From NCBI GenBank assembly GCA_003693705.1, contig RBZT01000989.1, forward strand, positions 1 through 64,000: 64,000 nucleotides of DNA, read 5' to 3'. Of this stretch, positions 34,847 to 46,109 are shown piece after piece (position 1 is the stretch's first letter; every line of letters begins with the position of its first letter). A model generated the notes under the pieces. The model saw only the letters and a program-made list of their open reading frames with translations, had not been told where the DNA came from and did no database searches. The DNA is from Polymyxa betae (taxonomy: Eukaryota; Endomyxa; Phytomyxea; Plasmodiophorida; Plasmodiophoridae). Position numbers and translations under genes: made by a program.

Positions 34847-36436
34847 TTAACAATACAAACTGGAAGCGATTTCATAGAAACGCTGTGAAGGCTCAATGAG
34901 ATCATGATCCCAAGCAGGGCCTAAAGTATTTCTAAGCTCTTGAATGAATTCATCAACATCCGAGACACTGATGTAAAGACGCGATGCCTATAAGATAAAT
35001 GATCACGTTCATCAAATGCAAAAAATGGTCACACATACTGTTTCGTAAAAGTGATCGGCTGGATGGGTCATACCGCTTAGAGATCGAATAACAATATTCT
35101 GTTCACAGAATAAGTTCGAGTGGATAAACGGAAACGTAACCCAACCTTGTCTAAAATCATATCGATGGTATCAAACCAGAGATCCTTATTTAATCTTTCC
35201 CTTAATGCATTAGATAATGGTAACCGCTGTCGAACACGTCGTGAGACTTTTCGTGCTATTGATGAAATACCACGTCTCTTGCCATTCACAGAAGAATCTC
35301 CATCTGATATACACGAGGCGATTACATAAAGAACATGAATAGTAAACAGAAACATTTCGTACGGAGCAATTTGACATCATCAATGATACAAGGAGTAATG
35401 GGGCCTTCACCACCTGTTCCAGCTTGAACTGTATCTTCAGCCCTTTCATCACGTTGCCATGATCTAGTGTAAGTATAATTTGTTAAGAGATTTCAAGCAA
35501 GGAGAGAAATAAGCAAAACAATAAAAAAGACACGGGCTCAGATATTGAAGAGACATCAAGACATGCAAACTTACTTTTTTGTGGAATCTGGAAGCCAGCG
35601 ATCGACAACATTATCGGTGACACCAATAACCCTATCCCATGTTTCTACAAATATTGATAACGATTAAACCGATTCGATAATATGATAAACGCACAAACCT
35701 GAAATTTGACCAATCGCAGAATGGATTTTGGAGCGACCAAGGCCAATCGCTCCACGAACAAATCGCCCTAAGCCCATGATAGCAGTTGCTGTTCGAGCTG
35801 TGGCATAGAAGACTCGGGATGGGTGAGTTAAACGATCATCCCAGGTATGACCCAAACGTTGTCGTAATGTAGTCACGAATTCATCACAAGTGGCATTTGG
35901 ATCCAGATCGAAATAGCACGAGACTGCAGTGACGTAGAAATATTCAGCAGCAGAGGCAGATAGGATACTCTCGACATGGCTAAACCATGCTGATGACATA
36001 AAGGTTCGTTTCAATGAATCCCAGCAAGCGCGAGTATTTCGAATTGAATGATCAGCAACCTATCAGTTGAGAATTAAGAGAAAGTCATCGCATGATATTC
36101 GACCGATTACAGCAACATGACGAATGGCATCAACAATACTATCAATGCGATCATCGATCGAAGATACGATTGGGTCGGCAAGCTTCACCACAGGTTCGAC
36201 AAAACGTCCAACAGATGACAATGTGTATTTAGCAACACCTTCAGATAGTAATTTAAACCCATTCTGTAATATTTATAACCAACCCACTTACTGCTTTGAT
36301 TGATAAGGCCATTAGCACCACGATTTAGGGCGATGACAGTCTTGCGTATATACTGATTCCCCCTATGTTGTAGATCGAGGGATTCATCGGATTGATCAGT
36401 ATCTGAGTCGGACAAATCGCAATCATGTTCAGACAT
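34847..36436 (-). CDS. Perilipin-like lipid droplet protein
   Basis: Spliced from at least six exons, this encodes a protein of roughly 390 residues. It begins with a very acidic head (MSEHDCDLSDSDTDQSDE). Amphipathic segments follow: FVEPVVKLADPIVSSIDD, then AIGQISETWDRVIGVTDNVV, DRWLPDS and SSIARKVSRRVRQRL. The order (acidic head, a PxxxKLxPxxxxxDD helix, a VTxxVDxxLP motif, then a basic helix) resembles perilipin/ADRP coat proteins, which bind lipid droplets through amphipathic helices. Two copies of a module are visible: DEFVTTLRQRLGHTWDDRL...PSRVFYATA (about 35780-35890) and DEFIQELRNTLGPAWDHDL...PSQRFYEIA at the C-terminus (about 34865-34965). I do not know this duplication from perilipins. 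The gene lies 158 bp downstream of adrenodoxin reductase on the same strand. The family call rests on recalled architecture. Confidence 0.5.
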
Positions 36437-36474
36437 TGATAACACCAGCAATGCTGTTAGTGTGATTTATTTCA

Positions 36475-36505
36475 GTGAGAGTAGAGAGCGAGAGAGAGAG
36501 AGTGT
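36475..36505. repeat. GA-rich microsatellite in promoter
   Basis: An imperfect (GA)n run lies just upstream of the perilipin-like start codon and within the 158-bp spacer to the adrenodoxin reductase stop. It may act as a promoter element for the minus-strand gene, but no evidence beyond position supports this. Confidence 0.6.
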
Positions 36506-36594
36506 GTTAGATAGCAAAGATGAACAGCAAGCAGCATGTGAAGTGACGGACTAACAACCTCTCCGTATTAATATTTAACATCACTAATTCAATA

Positions 36595-38490
36595 TCATAC
36601 ACTTGTTCGAGATTGACCACATTCAATCAGAACGTCAACATTCACATACTTCTCTCGTGGCTTTCCTGTTGCTTTACCTCGCCCGATCTCGCTTAAATCG
36701 ATTACTTTCCACATGTTTTTGTCTATTATAATGGCTCCTCTGCTGACCAGGCTGTTCCATAGATCCTGGCGATCCGCATCTGTGGTCGATTCTGTTTTAA
36801 TATCCGAGAGGATAGCAGTAACCGTTTCTTGGGCGTCTGTAATATTTGATCCAATGATACCTTGTTATGAAATCACTTATAAACTGGGATATGAGTTTGA
36901 AGCATCGCATATAATGCATACCTGATGGTCCACGTTTTATCCATCCTGCAACATACACGAATGGTACAGGTTCACCATTACTTTGTACAGCTCTTCCATA
37001 AATACTTGGAATGATTCCTAATTTGTCGTCAAAGGGTAACCCCTGTATTGGCATAGATCTACATTTTGTTAGCTCAAACCATAGAGCAAATGCTTTTGTT
37101 AATGTCACCTATATCCAACACTTCGAATAACCAGACCAGCTTTGATGACTTCAAATTCACCTGCTTCTTGTACCGCCTATCAAATATGAGAAGTATCGAA
37201 AACCCTTTCAAGAGAAACAGTACTTGATTATTAGACTCTCCAGTCAGCTTTGTACGATCAAACACGACAGCGCCCACCATATCAGGATGCTTTTCATCAG
37301 GAATAATCTCAATCGGCTTCAGATTAAATCGAAAGTAGAGACCATCTTGTGTAAAGTCTTTAACGGGTTCAGCTTTAGACAGAATCTAAATTGGGTTCAA
37401 ATCATTCTTTCAAATCATCTACGAACCTCATTGTGGCTCATGCAATCAAAATCTGTACCTCCATTTTACGGCGAACTGCACGAGTATTGCATTCGGAAAT
37501 AGTAGCAGGTGTCATTAAACTTGTATCTAGGGCACATTGTTCGACTATTTAGAAAGTAAATCGAATTCGGAAGGCATTCATCAACCAGATAAATACCAAA
37601 CGTTTTGAAAGAAGTCATTTTCACAATTTCTCGAAGTTCTTTGTTGGTAAAGGCCGCCTACGTTGAAATCAGGGTTAAGATTCCAGAAAGGATTAACAAA
37701 CCTGAGGGGCTCCACGTCTTCCTACAACAAAGACTCGTTTAATTAAACTGTTGGAGAGAGTTTCGTACGCTTCTTGAGTCATATCAGTCTTTTGAAATGC
37801 AGAATGATGACAGGAGAGGACTCGAGCTACGTCCAATGCAACGTTGCCTAAAGAACATTTACAAACAATTGAATGAATGTTGATAGACATCACCATTTCC
37901 TATAATAACAGCATCGTGGACGGCCAGGTTATATTTATCATGGGCATGATCAGGGTGCCCATTATACCAATTCACGAACGCCCTGGCGGTGATAGAATTC
38001 TTCAAATTCTCGCCGGGGATTCCCAATGACTTCTCAGAAGCTTCAATCAAGATAAGCAAAGATCGGGTTTAGAGGGAAGTATTGGCAACCTGCCCCAGAA
38101 GCAACCACTACTCCATCATATGCACAACGAAGCTCATCGATTGTGACATCTCGACCGACCTCGACATTACCGAAAAACCGGCACCGTTCGTCGTTGAGTG
38201 TTTCTTGAAAATCATTTGTTACGATTTTAGTTTCCGGATGATCTGGAGCGACACCATAACGAACCAGACCAAATGGAGTCGGTAGTCTCTCAATCCTTTA
38301 CTGCATTTTTAGAAATTCGAATTTGAATCGTGACTGAAGCTGACATGTCAACAGAGATGTTAGGGCTATGTCGTAGAAGATATTTGCTCGTATAGAACGC
38401 TGATGGCCCTGAACCGACAACAGCAATATGAATGGTCCTATGAAGGCCTTGCCACGATCCATGCAGAGCATGTCTGAAGCTGACCATCAT
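36595..38490 (-). CDS. FDXR: Adrenodoxin (ferredoxin)-NADP+ reductase, mitochondrial
   Basis: This FAD enzyme passes electrons from NADPH to mitochondrial ferredoxin for Fe-S cluster and haem A synthesis. The first exon encodes a short basic leader, then the FAD loop [20 protein letters not shown]. After an intron come [20 protein letters not shown] and the [20 protein letters not shown] block. The C-terminal half shows [14 protein letters not shown], the conserved NADPH/FAD-site motif. The end [18 protein letters not shown] matches the family C-terminus and stops at 36595-36597. Introns of about 45-60 nt divide it. It is divergent from the orphan gene at 38704 with a 213-bp gap. A mitochondrial location follows from family knowledge; the leader is short but compatible. 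Confidence 0.92.
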
Positions 38491-38703
38491 GATGACAACT
38501 CAGACGTGATCTGATCCACGCAAACCCATTGATATATAGACCTGTCTATCCAAGGGCAAATCAAGATCATACAATACGATTTCATTGCCTAATTCACATA
38601 CGGAGTGATACAATTCGTGTTTATTAAATATGACTGAATGAGATATCTGTGACAAGACAATGCCTTTCATCTGGATCATGAGGGGTTATGAGGGCACTTT
38701 GCT

Positions 38704-39426
38704 ATGAGAGAGAATCAAACAGCAACCGCTCAACTAGACCATTATCTCGCTGCTAATTATCCACATCTGTTTTCCAATCCATATTCACAGCCTTCAAGCA
38801 ATCTATCCTCACAAACCTTGGTTGCCACTCCCGTCTCTTCCAATCATCAGACTGAATGCGTTACGAATCTATCGTCCGCTAATGCTTCACCATCAGAACT
38901 GCAGCATAGCAGTACTTCTCCTGTATTGAAAGATTGTCCTGAATGTTTGACACGCTCGTTGCATTCAAAGCCCTGGAAACGGCCGCTGAAGACAGCCAAT
39001 GATTCCTTCGACAGGCTTTCTCATCTATCTAATTCTCCCAAAGTGACTTTAAGCGACGACGAGTGTGGCAGTTTCCTGGAAAGTGATGAAAATATCTCAT
39101 TGTTTGGCAGCGATGAGGATTCCATAGATCAAACCACTTTCAAACTAAAACGCCATACCAATTATTCGCTGAGATCAGTTCCAGGAAAAAGCACAATCGA
39201 AGCAAAGGTTGAAGAGCTTCTGAGCGAATACCGAGACGGTTTGGAATCATCTTGGTTTCGGACACCTGATCAAAGCAATATTTTTGATGATGACTCCAGT
39301 GATGATGTAGACGCAAGTCAATATGCATTATCTGAGACTGAAGCCCCAGATACAATTGAAGCTGTCTGGCGACAAAGGCCATTTCGGAAGGAGACAGTTC
39401 AGAGACAGAATAAAACGTTCCATTGA
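38704..39426 (+). CDS. Hypothetical serine/acidic-rich protein, single exon
   Basis: An intronless frame of 240 codons from ATG 38704 to TGA. The first third is Ser/Pro/Asn-rich (SQPSSNLSSQTLV and similar). There is one CxxC-like pair (DCPECL), acidic Ser/Asp clusters (SDDECGSFLESDENISLFGS and DDDSSDDVD), and a basic end (RQRPFRKETVQRQ). No transmembrane segment or known domain is visible, and most of it is probably disordered. SD/SE clusters could be casein-kinase-2 sites. It is divergent from FDXR and convergent with the TPR gene. Lack of introns in this intron-rich region is unusual. The open length and composition support real coding; function is unknown. Confidence 0.6.
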   Translation: MRENQTATAQLDHYLAANYPHLFSNPYSQPSSNLSSQTLVATPVSSNHQTECVTNLSSANASPSELQHSSTSPVLKDCPECLTRSLHSKPWKRPLKTANDSFDRLSHLSNSPKVTLSDDECGSFLESDENISLFGSDEDSIDQTTFKLKRHTNYSLRSVPGKSTIEAKVEELLSEYRDGLESSWFRTPDQSNIFDDDSSDDVDASQYALSETEAPDTIEAVWRQRPFRKETVQRQNKTFH

Positions 39427-39587
39427 TCGAATATGTGAAATATGACTTCGTCAATGGTTAAACTTGAACCATAACCAAAAAGGTAAATCGATGAGGGCTG
39501 ACAGGGGAATACTTGATGGAATTGGCAACTCATATACACGTTGGATGTGAAAGTCTGCGACGTTTATCGAGAAAAATACAGCAAATA

Positions 39588-42500
39588 CTATTTGGGTTTG
39601 GAAACAGATGCCGACATAAACCTTCTTGCTGATGCCTCGAGCTCCAGTAAGATTGGATGGTCCTTGGATTGAAAGTAATTCCTTAAAATCGGAGCACATC
39701 TGTTATGGTATACGCGTGCTTGTTCAAAATCTCCAAGTTGAATATAGAGTTTCACTTAAATACTGTTAAAAAAGTATAGTTTAAAACGTTGACCATTGAC
39801 AGACCTAATTGACAGGTCGTCAGAGCGACCAAAATGCTATCCTGACCATGAAGACGTTCTTCTAATTTGATTAACCGTAGCAAAGCATCTCTTGCTAGAT
39901 CATATTCACTTTGGACGCTATAACATTTTGCTAAGTCAATCAAAACCTCGGCACGATAATGCAAAGCAGAGTCTAATTTTGTCAAAGTCATCAGTGCCTC
40001 CTCCTATTGAAAAATGAGCAACTGCAACCAAGAGCAAACTAGTTCTATCATTTACCTGCAACTGCCTTTGAATTCCGAATTGTCCCAATCGGCCTTCACA
40101 TCTTCCTAGTTCCGCCATAGTCAACGCAGAGGGTTCACTCTCAGCCCCATGAATCGTTTGTTCTAATGCCAAGACCTACAACAAACTGATGACAGATGCT
40201 ACGCTTTGACAAACTTCGAAATCGCTAACCCTCTTTAAAAACTTTTTATGACGGTGATAATCACCAAGCTCACAAGAGGCTTTACCGAATAGTTTGAGCA
40301 TGGCAGAAAAAATGACGTGATTTGTTCCATAGATATTTTCGATAATCCCTAGCGACTTCTGGTAATATTCCGTCAGTATACTGGAATCGCCTGAATTCCA
40401 TCAATCTGGGGTCGTGATAGCAGTATTATACGAGATACCTTGCCTGGCATGACATAATGCCAAATGTGCCAAGATAAAAGCAACGCGACGATCCTGCGCC
40501 CCATAAAGAGATTGGGCTAATGTCAATGTTTCATCAAGGTATCGCTGAGATTCTCGCAATTGGCCTAAATCTATCACCCCTCAGAGTCAGTACGAACGAA
40601 GAAACATTTGAGAGCTAACCATCTGCAACACCAGCAAGTTCCCAGAGGGTTTGCAAAACAGTAGAAGTTGTAGCCCCATAGCGTTTTCGTTTGATGTCGA
40701 GAACACGCTCCAATGTTGTCCGAGCTGACTGGAATTCTTCCGACTCCGAATATGTTCGAGCTAACATCGAAAGAGTCCAGATTAACTTGGGAGAATCTCG
40801 CTCAACTGGATCTCGATCCTACAGATTCATGTTAAGAAAAACACTAGCAGCATTGATAGGCAATGGATGTAGCCTTTCCGAATTCACACAAAGCCAAAAA
40901 AAGCCAAAAAAACCTGTATAGTTACAGCCTTTTGCAGGATTTCTTTCTCCTTCTGAAATTCACCTAAAGAATTGAATGCAGAAGCCAATGTTCTCATGAC
41001 AGGGACTAGTCCAATGTCATCAGGTCCACGTAAATTGACTCGAATTGAGAGTTCACGCAAGCATGCATCACGTTGATGTTCATGGTCTCCCAGTTTTTGG
41101 TAAGCTGCTGACATCAAGGACAGTGCATCTGTCAACACTTCACAATCCTCTTTCATAGTTGAATTCTCTAATTATAGCCTTTAGTACAAAGGAAAGTCTC
41201 CTGCAAAAAAGGATTACCTAGAATGCGAGCAGCACGTTCAGAATTGGCAATCTGCTCTGGTAGTTTATCAAGCCGAGCATAAGCATGTCCTAAAGCGCTC
41301 TTAGATTATCGAACCAATCTTACATTTGACCCATCACCAAGGAAAACCAACGTCCTTGCGAGCTCTGGATGGTCTGGACCAAATTCTTCCTCGTCGATCA
41401 GTCGAGCACGTTCCAGTTCTGTTATCGCATGCGGATCGTCTCCCAGATTTAAATAGGCTTGGCCAAGTGATGTTAGGGTTCCAGACACTTTAGCATGAAC
41501 TTCTCCATAGTTTAACTAAAGCATCTTCAGCAACTGAGAAGAACGTTTTGCATGAGCTGTATAAGATTGTTTGAAAAGCAAGGGAAAAGCGAAACAGGTT
41601 TCAGTTTGTACCTCTCTCAGCTTAAGGAGATTGACTAAAACATCTTTTTGCCTTTCGTAATTGCCCGATTCTTCATAAAATGAAGCAAGTTCTGCGAGCG
41701 GCTCTTCCACCGATATAGACAATTCGCCGTCAAGCAACTGCCGATCACGAACTTGAGACATAAGGCGACTTTCTTCGCGAATCTAACAGCAGTCCCATTA
41801 AATGTCTATCTGCAGAACTAAACAACACACCTGAGAGTCACTGTCTGGAGTGGCATTGAGAGCCATACCAGCAGCAACATGCTGCACATGAACAACATCG
41901 ACTGATGCCTGAGCTGATGGGGCTGTCATAGGCTCCAAGACATCAGCGTCGCCGAAAGCCATACTCCCACTTGAGGGAGAGCCTCGATGATGAACAGAGA
42001 TTCGATTTGGAAAATTCTGTAATAGCTGTGATTCAATTCACTAATTGATAGGTGTTAACTTGTATACCTTTAATGGTTCATATTCGTTTGAGCCACTCCT
42101 CGGCGAACCGACTCGGTTGTCCTCTTTCAAAGAACCGGAATCCGCTTTGTTCAATTTTCGACCAATTGAGTCAAATCTTCCAGAGCCGACTGACTGCGTT
42201 CGAGGTTCAACGGATGTATAAGAAGTAGTGGATTCGGTGCGGCGATGAGGCTCAAATTTTCCAGATCCAGTGGAGGTGCGAGGTGAGTCGAGCCCGAAAT
42301 CCGAGCCGGTCGAGGATCCTCCCGAAATTGATTTGGCAAGCCGAGTTCCCAAAGCTATGTGAGTCGGAGGCTTCGTAGGTGGACTTGGTAGAGCCTGGAA
42401 AGAAAATAATCAGTTTTTTGTTGCCGAATCATCACAGACACTTCAGCAGGATAAGAAATGAACATTAACAAAATTAATGTTAACAAAACGGACATGAAAA

Positions 42501-42693
42501 AGAGCAAACTGACTCGATTTGGTCCTCTTTCATTTATGGGAGTTATACTGTTTATGTTTACAGGAGAATCATTAGATCCTTGGCGAACAGGTCGCTGATA
42601 TCCTGCTCCAAGCTGAAGAGATGATCGTAAAATTGCATTACGGTTTTGTGGCTGCTGCTGCTGTTGTTGTGCTGCAGGGTAAGCCCCAGACAT
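39588..42693 (-). CDS. Kinesin light chain-type TPR repeat protein
   Basis: From ATG at 42693 (MSGAYPAAQ then six Gln), a disordered Ser/Gly/Arg-rich N-terminal region runs to about 41950. A long array of roughly 42-residue TPRs follows. Clear units include LTSLGQAYLNLGDDPHAITELERARLIDEEEFGPDHPELARTL-like and LRELSIRVNLRGPDDIGLVPVMRTLASAFNSLGEF-like stretches, typical of the kinesin light chain/NPHP3 repeat. It ends with YIQLGDFEQARVYHNRC and a tail closing at TAG 39588-39590. Many introns of about 40-60 nt separate the repeats, roughly one per unit. True kinesin light chains have an N-terminal coiled coil, which I do not see. This is therefore better called a TPR scaffold, not a confirmed kinesin subunit. 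It is divergent from COG8. Confidence 0.8.
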
Positions 42694-43175
42694 TAATTAC
42701 TAACGGAGACTCTACCCTTAATCTTAAGGCTGTGACGAGACCAAAATCATCCCGATCAGGCAAGCGGCACGAGGCCTGAAATCTGGGATCTTCCGGATTA
42801 CCAGATGGAGATTGTCCAGGTGTTGAACCTCCCTTAGGGTTCCACAATCATCCACTGACTTACTATATAATATTTGTCGTCGTCCTCAGTATGGAAGCAT
42901 GAGAACACTTAAATTCATGATAAACCCAATTGAGGAGAGACACAAGTTGTAACCAAAGTGGGATTGGATTGGTTTCTTCTGGTTCGGATTGCTAGAGACA
43001 GTGCAGAGACCTTCTGCACATAGCCTGATCGTAATCATAAAAATTATGAGCTCCTACAACCGGATTCGAAACCTTTTTGCGTTGTAAAGGGATTGTAACG
43101 ATAACTGAGGCTGTTAGAATCAGTGATCACAGTCCGTAGTGATCACTGATCACCTAAACATTTTCTGTTTTATTT
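42694..43175. promoter_or_regulatory. Divergent TPR/COG8 intergenic region with perfect hairpin
   Basis: This 482-bp region separates the two divergent starts. At 43119-43150 it contains a perfect 12-bp inverted repeat (ATCAGTGATCAC and its complement) around an 8-nt spacer, ending 25 bp before the COG8 ATG. It contains nested TGATCA palindromes, so it could be a bound operator-like site or a 5'-UTR hairpin. Confidence 0.6.
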
Positions 43176-45218
43176 ATGACATCATCGGCTGTACAGGATC
43201 ACGATTCATCACAGGTTGATTTACAATCGGATTCGTATGCGTCGAATTATCTCCATGAACTTACCCAATGCGATCTGGAACGGATTCGATGCGAGCCGGA
43301 TTTGCAGCTAGCTGAACAGGCTCGGCTTAAATCTGAGATCGAGCAGCTTGCTGTATCAAATTACCGGTTGCTTGGCTTTGTTCACTACGTGGTGGAGTTT
43401 AACAAAGTCGTAATAGGCAATTCATAGACACTTCTGCTTGTTTGTCTCAATGCAGATCGGAAACAAATAAGATCTCCTCGTCTCTCGACTTGCTGCAGGA
43501 TTTGGCTAATGATCTTGCCCAAAAAGTCAAATCATATTCATATGAGAATTCTACTCAGGTTACCGAAGCTGTAAGTTTGATGTCCCTCTGCTTATTTCCA
43601 GCTGAAATTCGATTCCAGACTATTCAGGCAGCTTTGAACGAATGTTATCCCCTTCTGGTAAACATATTAGATATGCCTTATATAATGGAAGCATGCATTG
43701 CTGAGAAAGCATACGACGAAGCATTAGGTACCTTCTCGCATGTATTCTATTTCAGCGCAATTGTTTATGAAATGGTCTAGATATACGCGACCATGCTAAA
43801 GCAATTACTCGGCGAAATCCAAATATAAAGGTTCTTTCAATTATTGGTGCTGCTATTGACAGGAACACGGATCTTATGCTTCAAGATTTTTTTGATATCC
43901 TAGAAAATGTTGTCGAGCTTCCAGTTTCTTTGCAAACAATTGGCCATATTAGAAGAATTGGAAGGTATATCAGTCGGTATGAACAAATACTTTAGTGTTA
44001 CCTTCATGACCAGGTATTCCGAAGATGAGATTCAGACGTTATTTCTTCAAAGACGGGAAGTGTTACTCGAGTCCAAACTAACCTCGGAAACAACAAGTGA
44101 CACGTCTGCGTTGTCTTCTGCAGTGAGATACCTTGATCTGATTCGTATCAATCTATTCGAAATTGTTACCCAATTCAGAGCAATGTTTTCTAAAGATGAT
44201 GGTCTACTTCAATTATGGTATCGCTCAAATGTTGTATGGAATCATGCCTTATCATGTTCGGAAGGGTCTCTCACCGGTTGGAAAATATTCTGAACATGCT
44301 TCATGTCCACCTGCCGTTGATTAATAGCGGTTCTGCTATTGCAACGCTTTTAGAACAGGTTTTTTTTTAATCTCTCTACTGTGGTTGCTAACATTAGCTC
44401 GAAAGGCAATGTATTGCGGGATGTCTCTAGGAACTATTGGAATTGATTTTCGAGCGATCTTGATTCCTGTCTTTCATCAAAAAATCCTCGAACTGTTTTC
44501 GCAATTGATGGGCAATCCCTTTCACCTGTTTGTGAAGTCGTTATATACTTATCCTTGGTAGTTTGTCTAAGCATTATCCGCTGTGGTTCGTGGTTAACCA
44601 TCAACAGGATTGTAAACAAAGAGTCGCTTGAAAAATCTGGTATATCGATACCTGATCAAGCTCCGATTGATCTGACGCCAGATCTTTTCTTGTTTCCTCC
44701 ACTTGCTATTCTTGGTTAGCACGATTCCAGACTGTTTATTATCCAACTGATGTCTGTCCAGTAAATAGTGTATTCGAGGTATTGAATCAGATCAAAGAAT
44801 GCATCTTCTTTTACGTACAATCTGATATTACAAATCAGCTTCAGGTATTCCTTTTGTTGCTTTGTGTTTCTTCTGACATAGTCTAAAAGGAGCTGTTACT
44901 AAAGTGCTCTTCACATCTATCTTGTACACCACCGGAACCTCAGCTTTCCGAGTTATGCCATGCTTTTTGTGATATTGTGCTGCCTCTGTGCGAACAGGCA
45001 TTAGCGGTCATATTGTCTGTCCAAATTGTTTTGGACAAAGAGTTGATCGTAGCGCCTTTAAAATCAGCAGGACTTTATACGGTTAGAGTTGTAAGAATAT
45101 CGGATATACTAAATGTCTCATGCTTTTTCAGGTAGAAGACTCTGGAGACGTATACGTTTCTGATCGTGAAGAACAGACACAATCGTTTTCTGAACCTCTC
45201 ACTACGGAATCACCATAG
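43176..45218 (+). CDS. COG8: Conserved oligomeric Golgi complex subunit 8 (COG8)
   Basis: COG8 is part of lobe B of the COG tether, which acts in intra-Golgi retrograde traffic and glycosylation. The N-terminus has the family pattern YLHELTQCDLERIRCEPDL followed by EIEQLAVSNYRLLGFVHYVVE. Then come a coiled-coil segment (ETNKISSSLDLLQDLANDLA), LDMPYIMEACIAEKAYDEAL and SLQTIGHIRRIG. RYSEDEIQTLFLQRREVLLESKL and YLDLIRINLFEIVTQFRAMF follow, which are typical COG8/Dor1 blocks. The coding region continues through short introns to an acidic tail (DREEQTQSFSEPL) and stops at 45216-45218. At 44290-44900 the exon pattern is less clear, and small exons are likely. No membrane segment is expected or seen. 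Confidence 0.82.
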
Positions 45219-45361
45219 TTTAATTTGCATCGGTTCCGATAATATTAGCATTGGACATTTTTAAACCAATTGCAAGATAACTTCTACATCAATTCTGTTT
45301 TTCTCCTGGCAAGATTCTGGCAGAAAGACCATGAGATACAGTGGGGCTAATTGACCAACGT

Positions 45362-45563
45362 TGTGAATTTATTTAAACGATCACGATTTGTATTAGCGAG
45401 ATTGATTTGGTAATTGGCCGAAAACATGCTATGTTCTGGGGTTACAGGAGCTGCTTAGCGAACAAAATAGTACATTCGGTTTATATAAGAGGGTCCTGGC
45501 CCGGGAAATTGGACGAGATGTCAGAAATCCTGACAGAGCGTCGACCATAACATTTATGACAAA
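45362..45563 (-). repeat. Putative LTR of a Ty3/gypsy chromovirus
   Basis: Read on the minus strand, the segment starts TGTCATAAATGTTATGG and ends near TTCACA, giving TG...CA ends. It holds a TATATAA box (plus-strand 45481-45488), all in the orientation of the pol-derived ORF upstream. A purine run (AAAGGGTCAGG on the minus strand, just before it) could be the polypurine tract. No second copy is present in the window, so the boundaries cannot be proved. Confidence 0.42.
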
Positions 45564-46109
45564 GTACCTGACCCTTTAATTACCGGTTGCACTTATCTAC
45601 ATTGAATACAACTGACTAAGAAGAAAAGACCAAATACAGTATACGCAATCCAAGTCAAACAACAATTAACAGCAAACTGAGTTCATAATGCACCATCGCT
45701 CCATATCATAAGGACTCCTTGTTATGTTACCTTACATGGTTCCTTCTATCTCCAAAATCATGAATCGGGGCTGGGGGGAACAAATTCCCGCAACTAGGCA
45801 ACTACGGTATTGTGTGGTTTTTCACCCAATCGATAGATAAAATTCTTTCTCATCTTTTATTATCATATTCTTCTACGTTCCACCCAGGTTGAGGAAAGTG
45901 TCGTTGCCAGGACGTTCTCCACCAATCGTTCAGATCACGTTCTCTACCAGTCATTGATGGCGCACCCATCCCATACACTACCTCCCCCAAAACAAACTTA
46001 GAATGAGGAAGTGAGAAATTTGTGTCAGCACGTGATAGAAGCACCAGTAAAACCGCCCCTTGTAAAACCCTATGGGATGAAACCAAGGTTTGGAAAAAAG
46101 GTCAACTTA

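Noticed and set aside
42694-42847. An upstream extension of the TPR gene frame to 42847.
   Set aside because: It begins at TTG, and the ATG at 42693 gives a complete N-terminus. The extension is probably 5' UTR.
45850-46086. A minus-strand frame right after the chromovirus pol ORF.
   Set aside because: No recognised domain, and it lies between pol and the putative LTR. It is treated as element 3' sequence rather than a gene.
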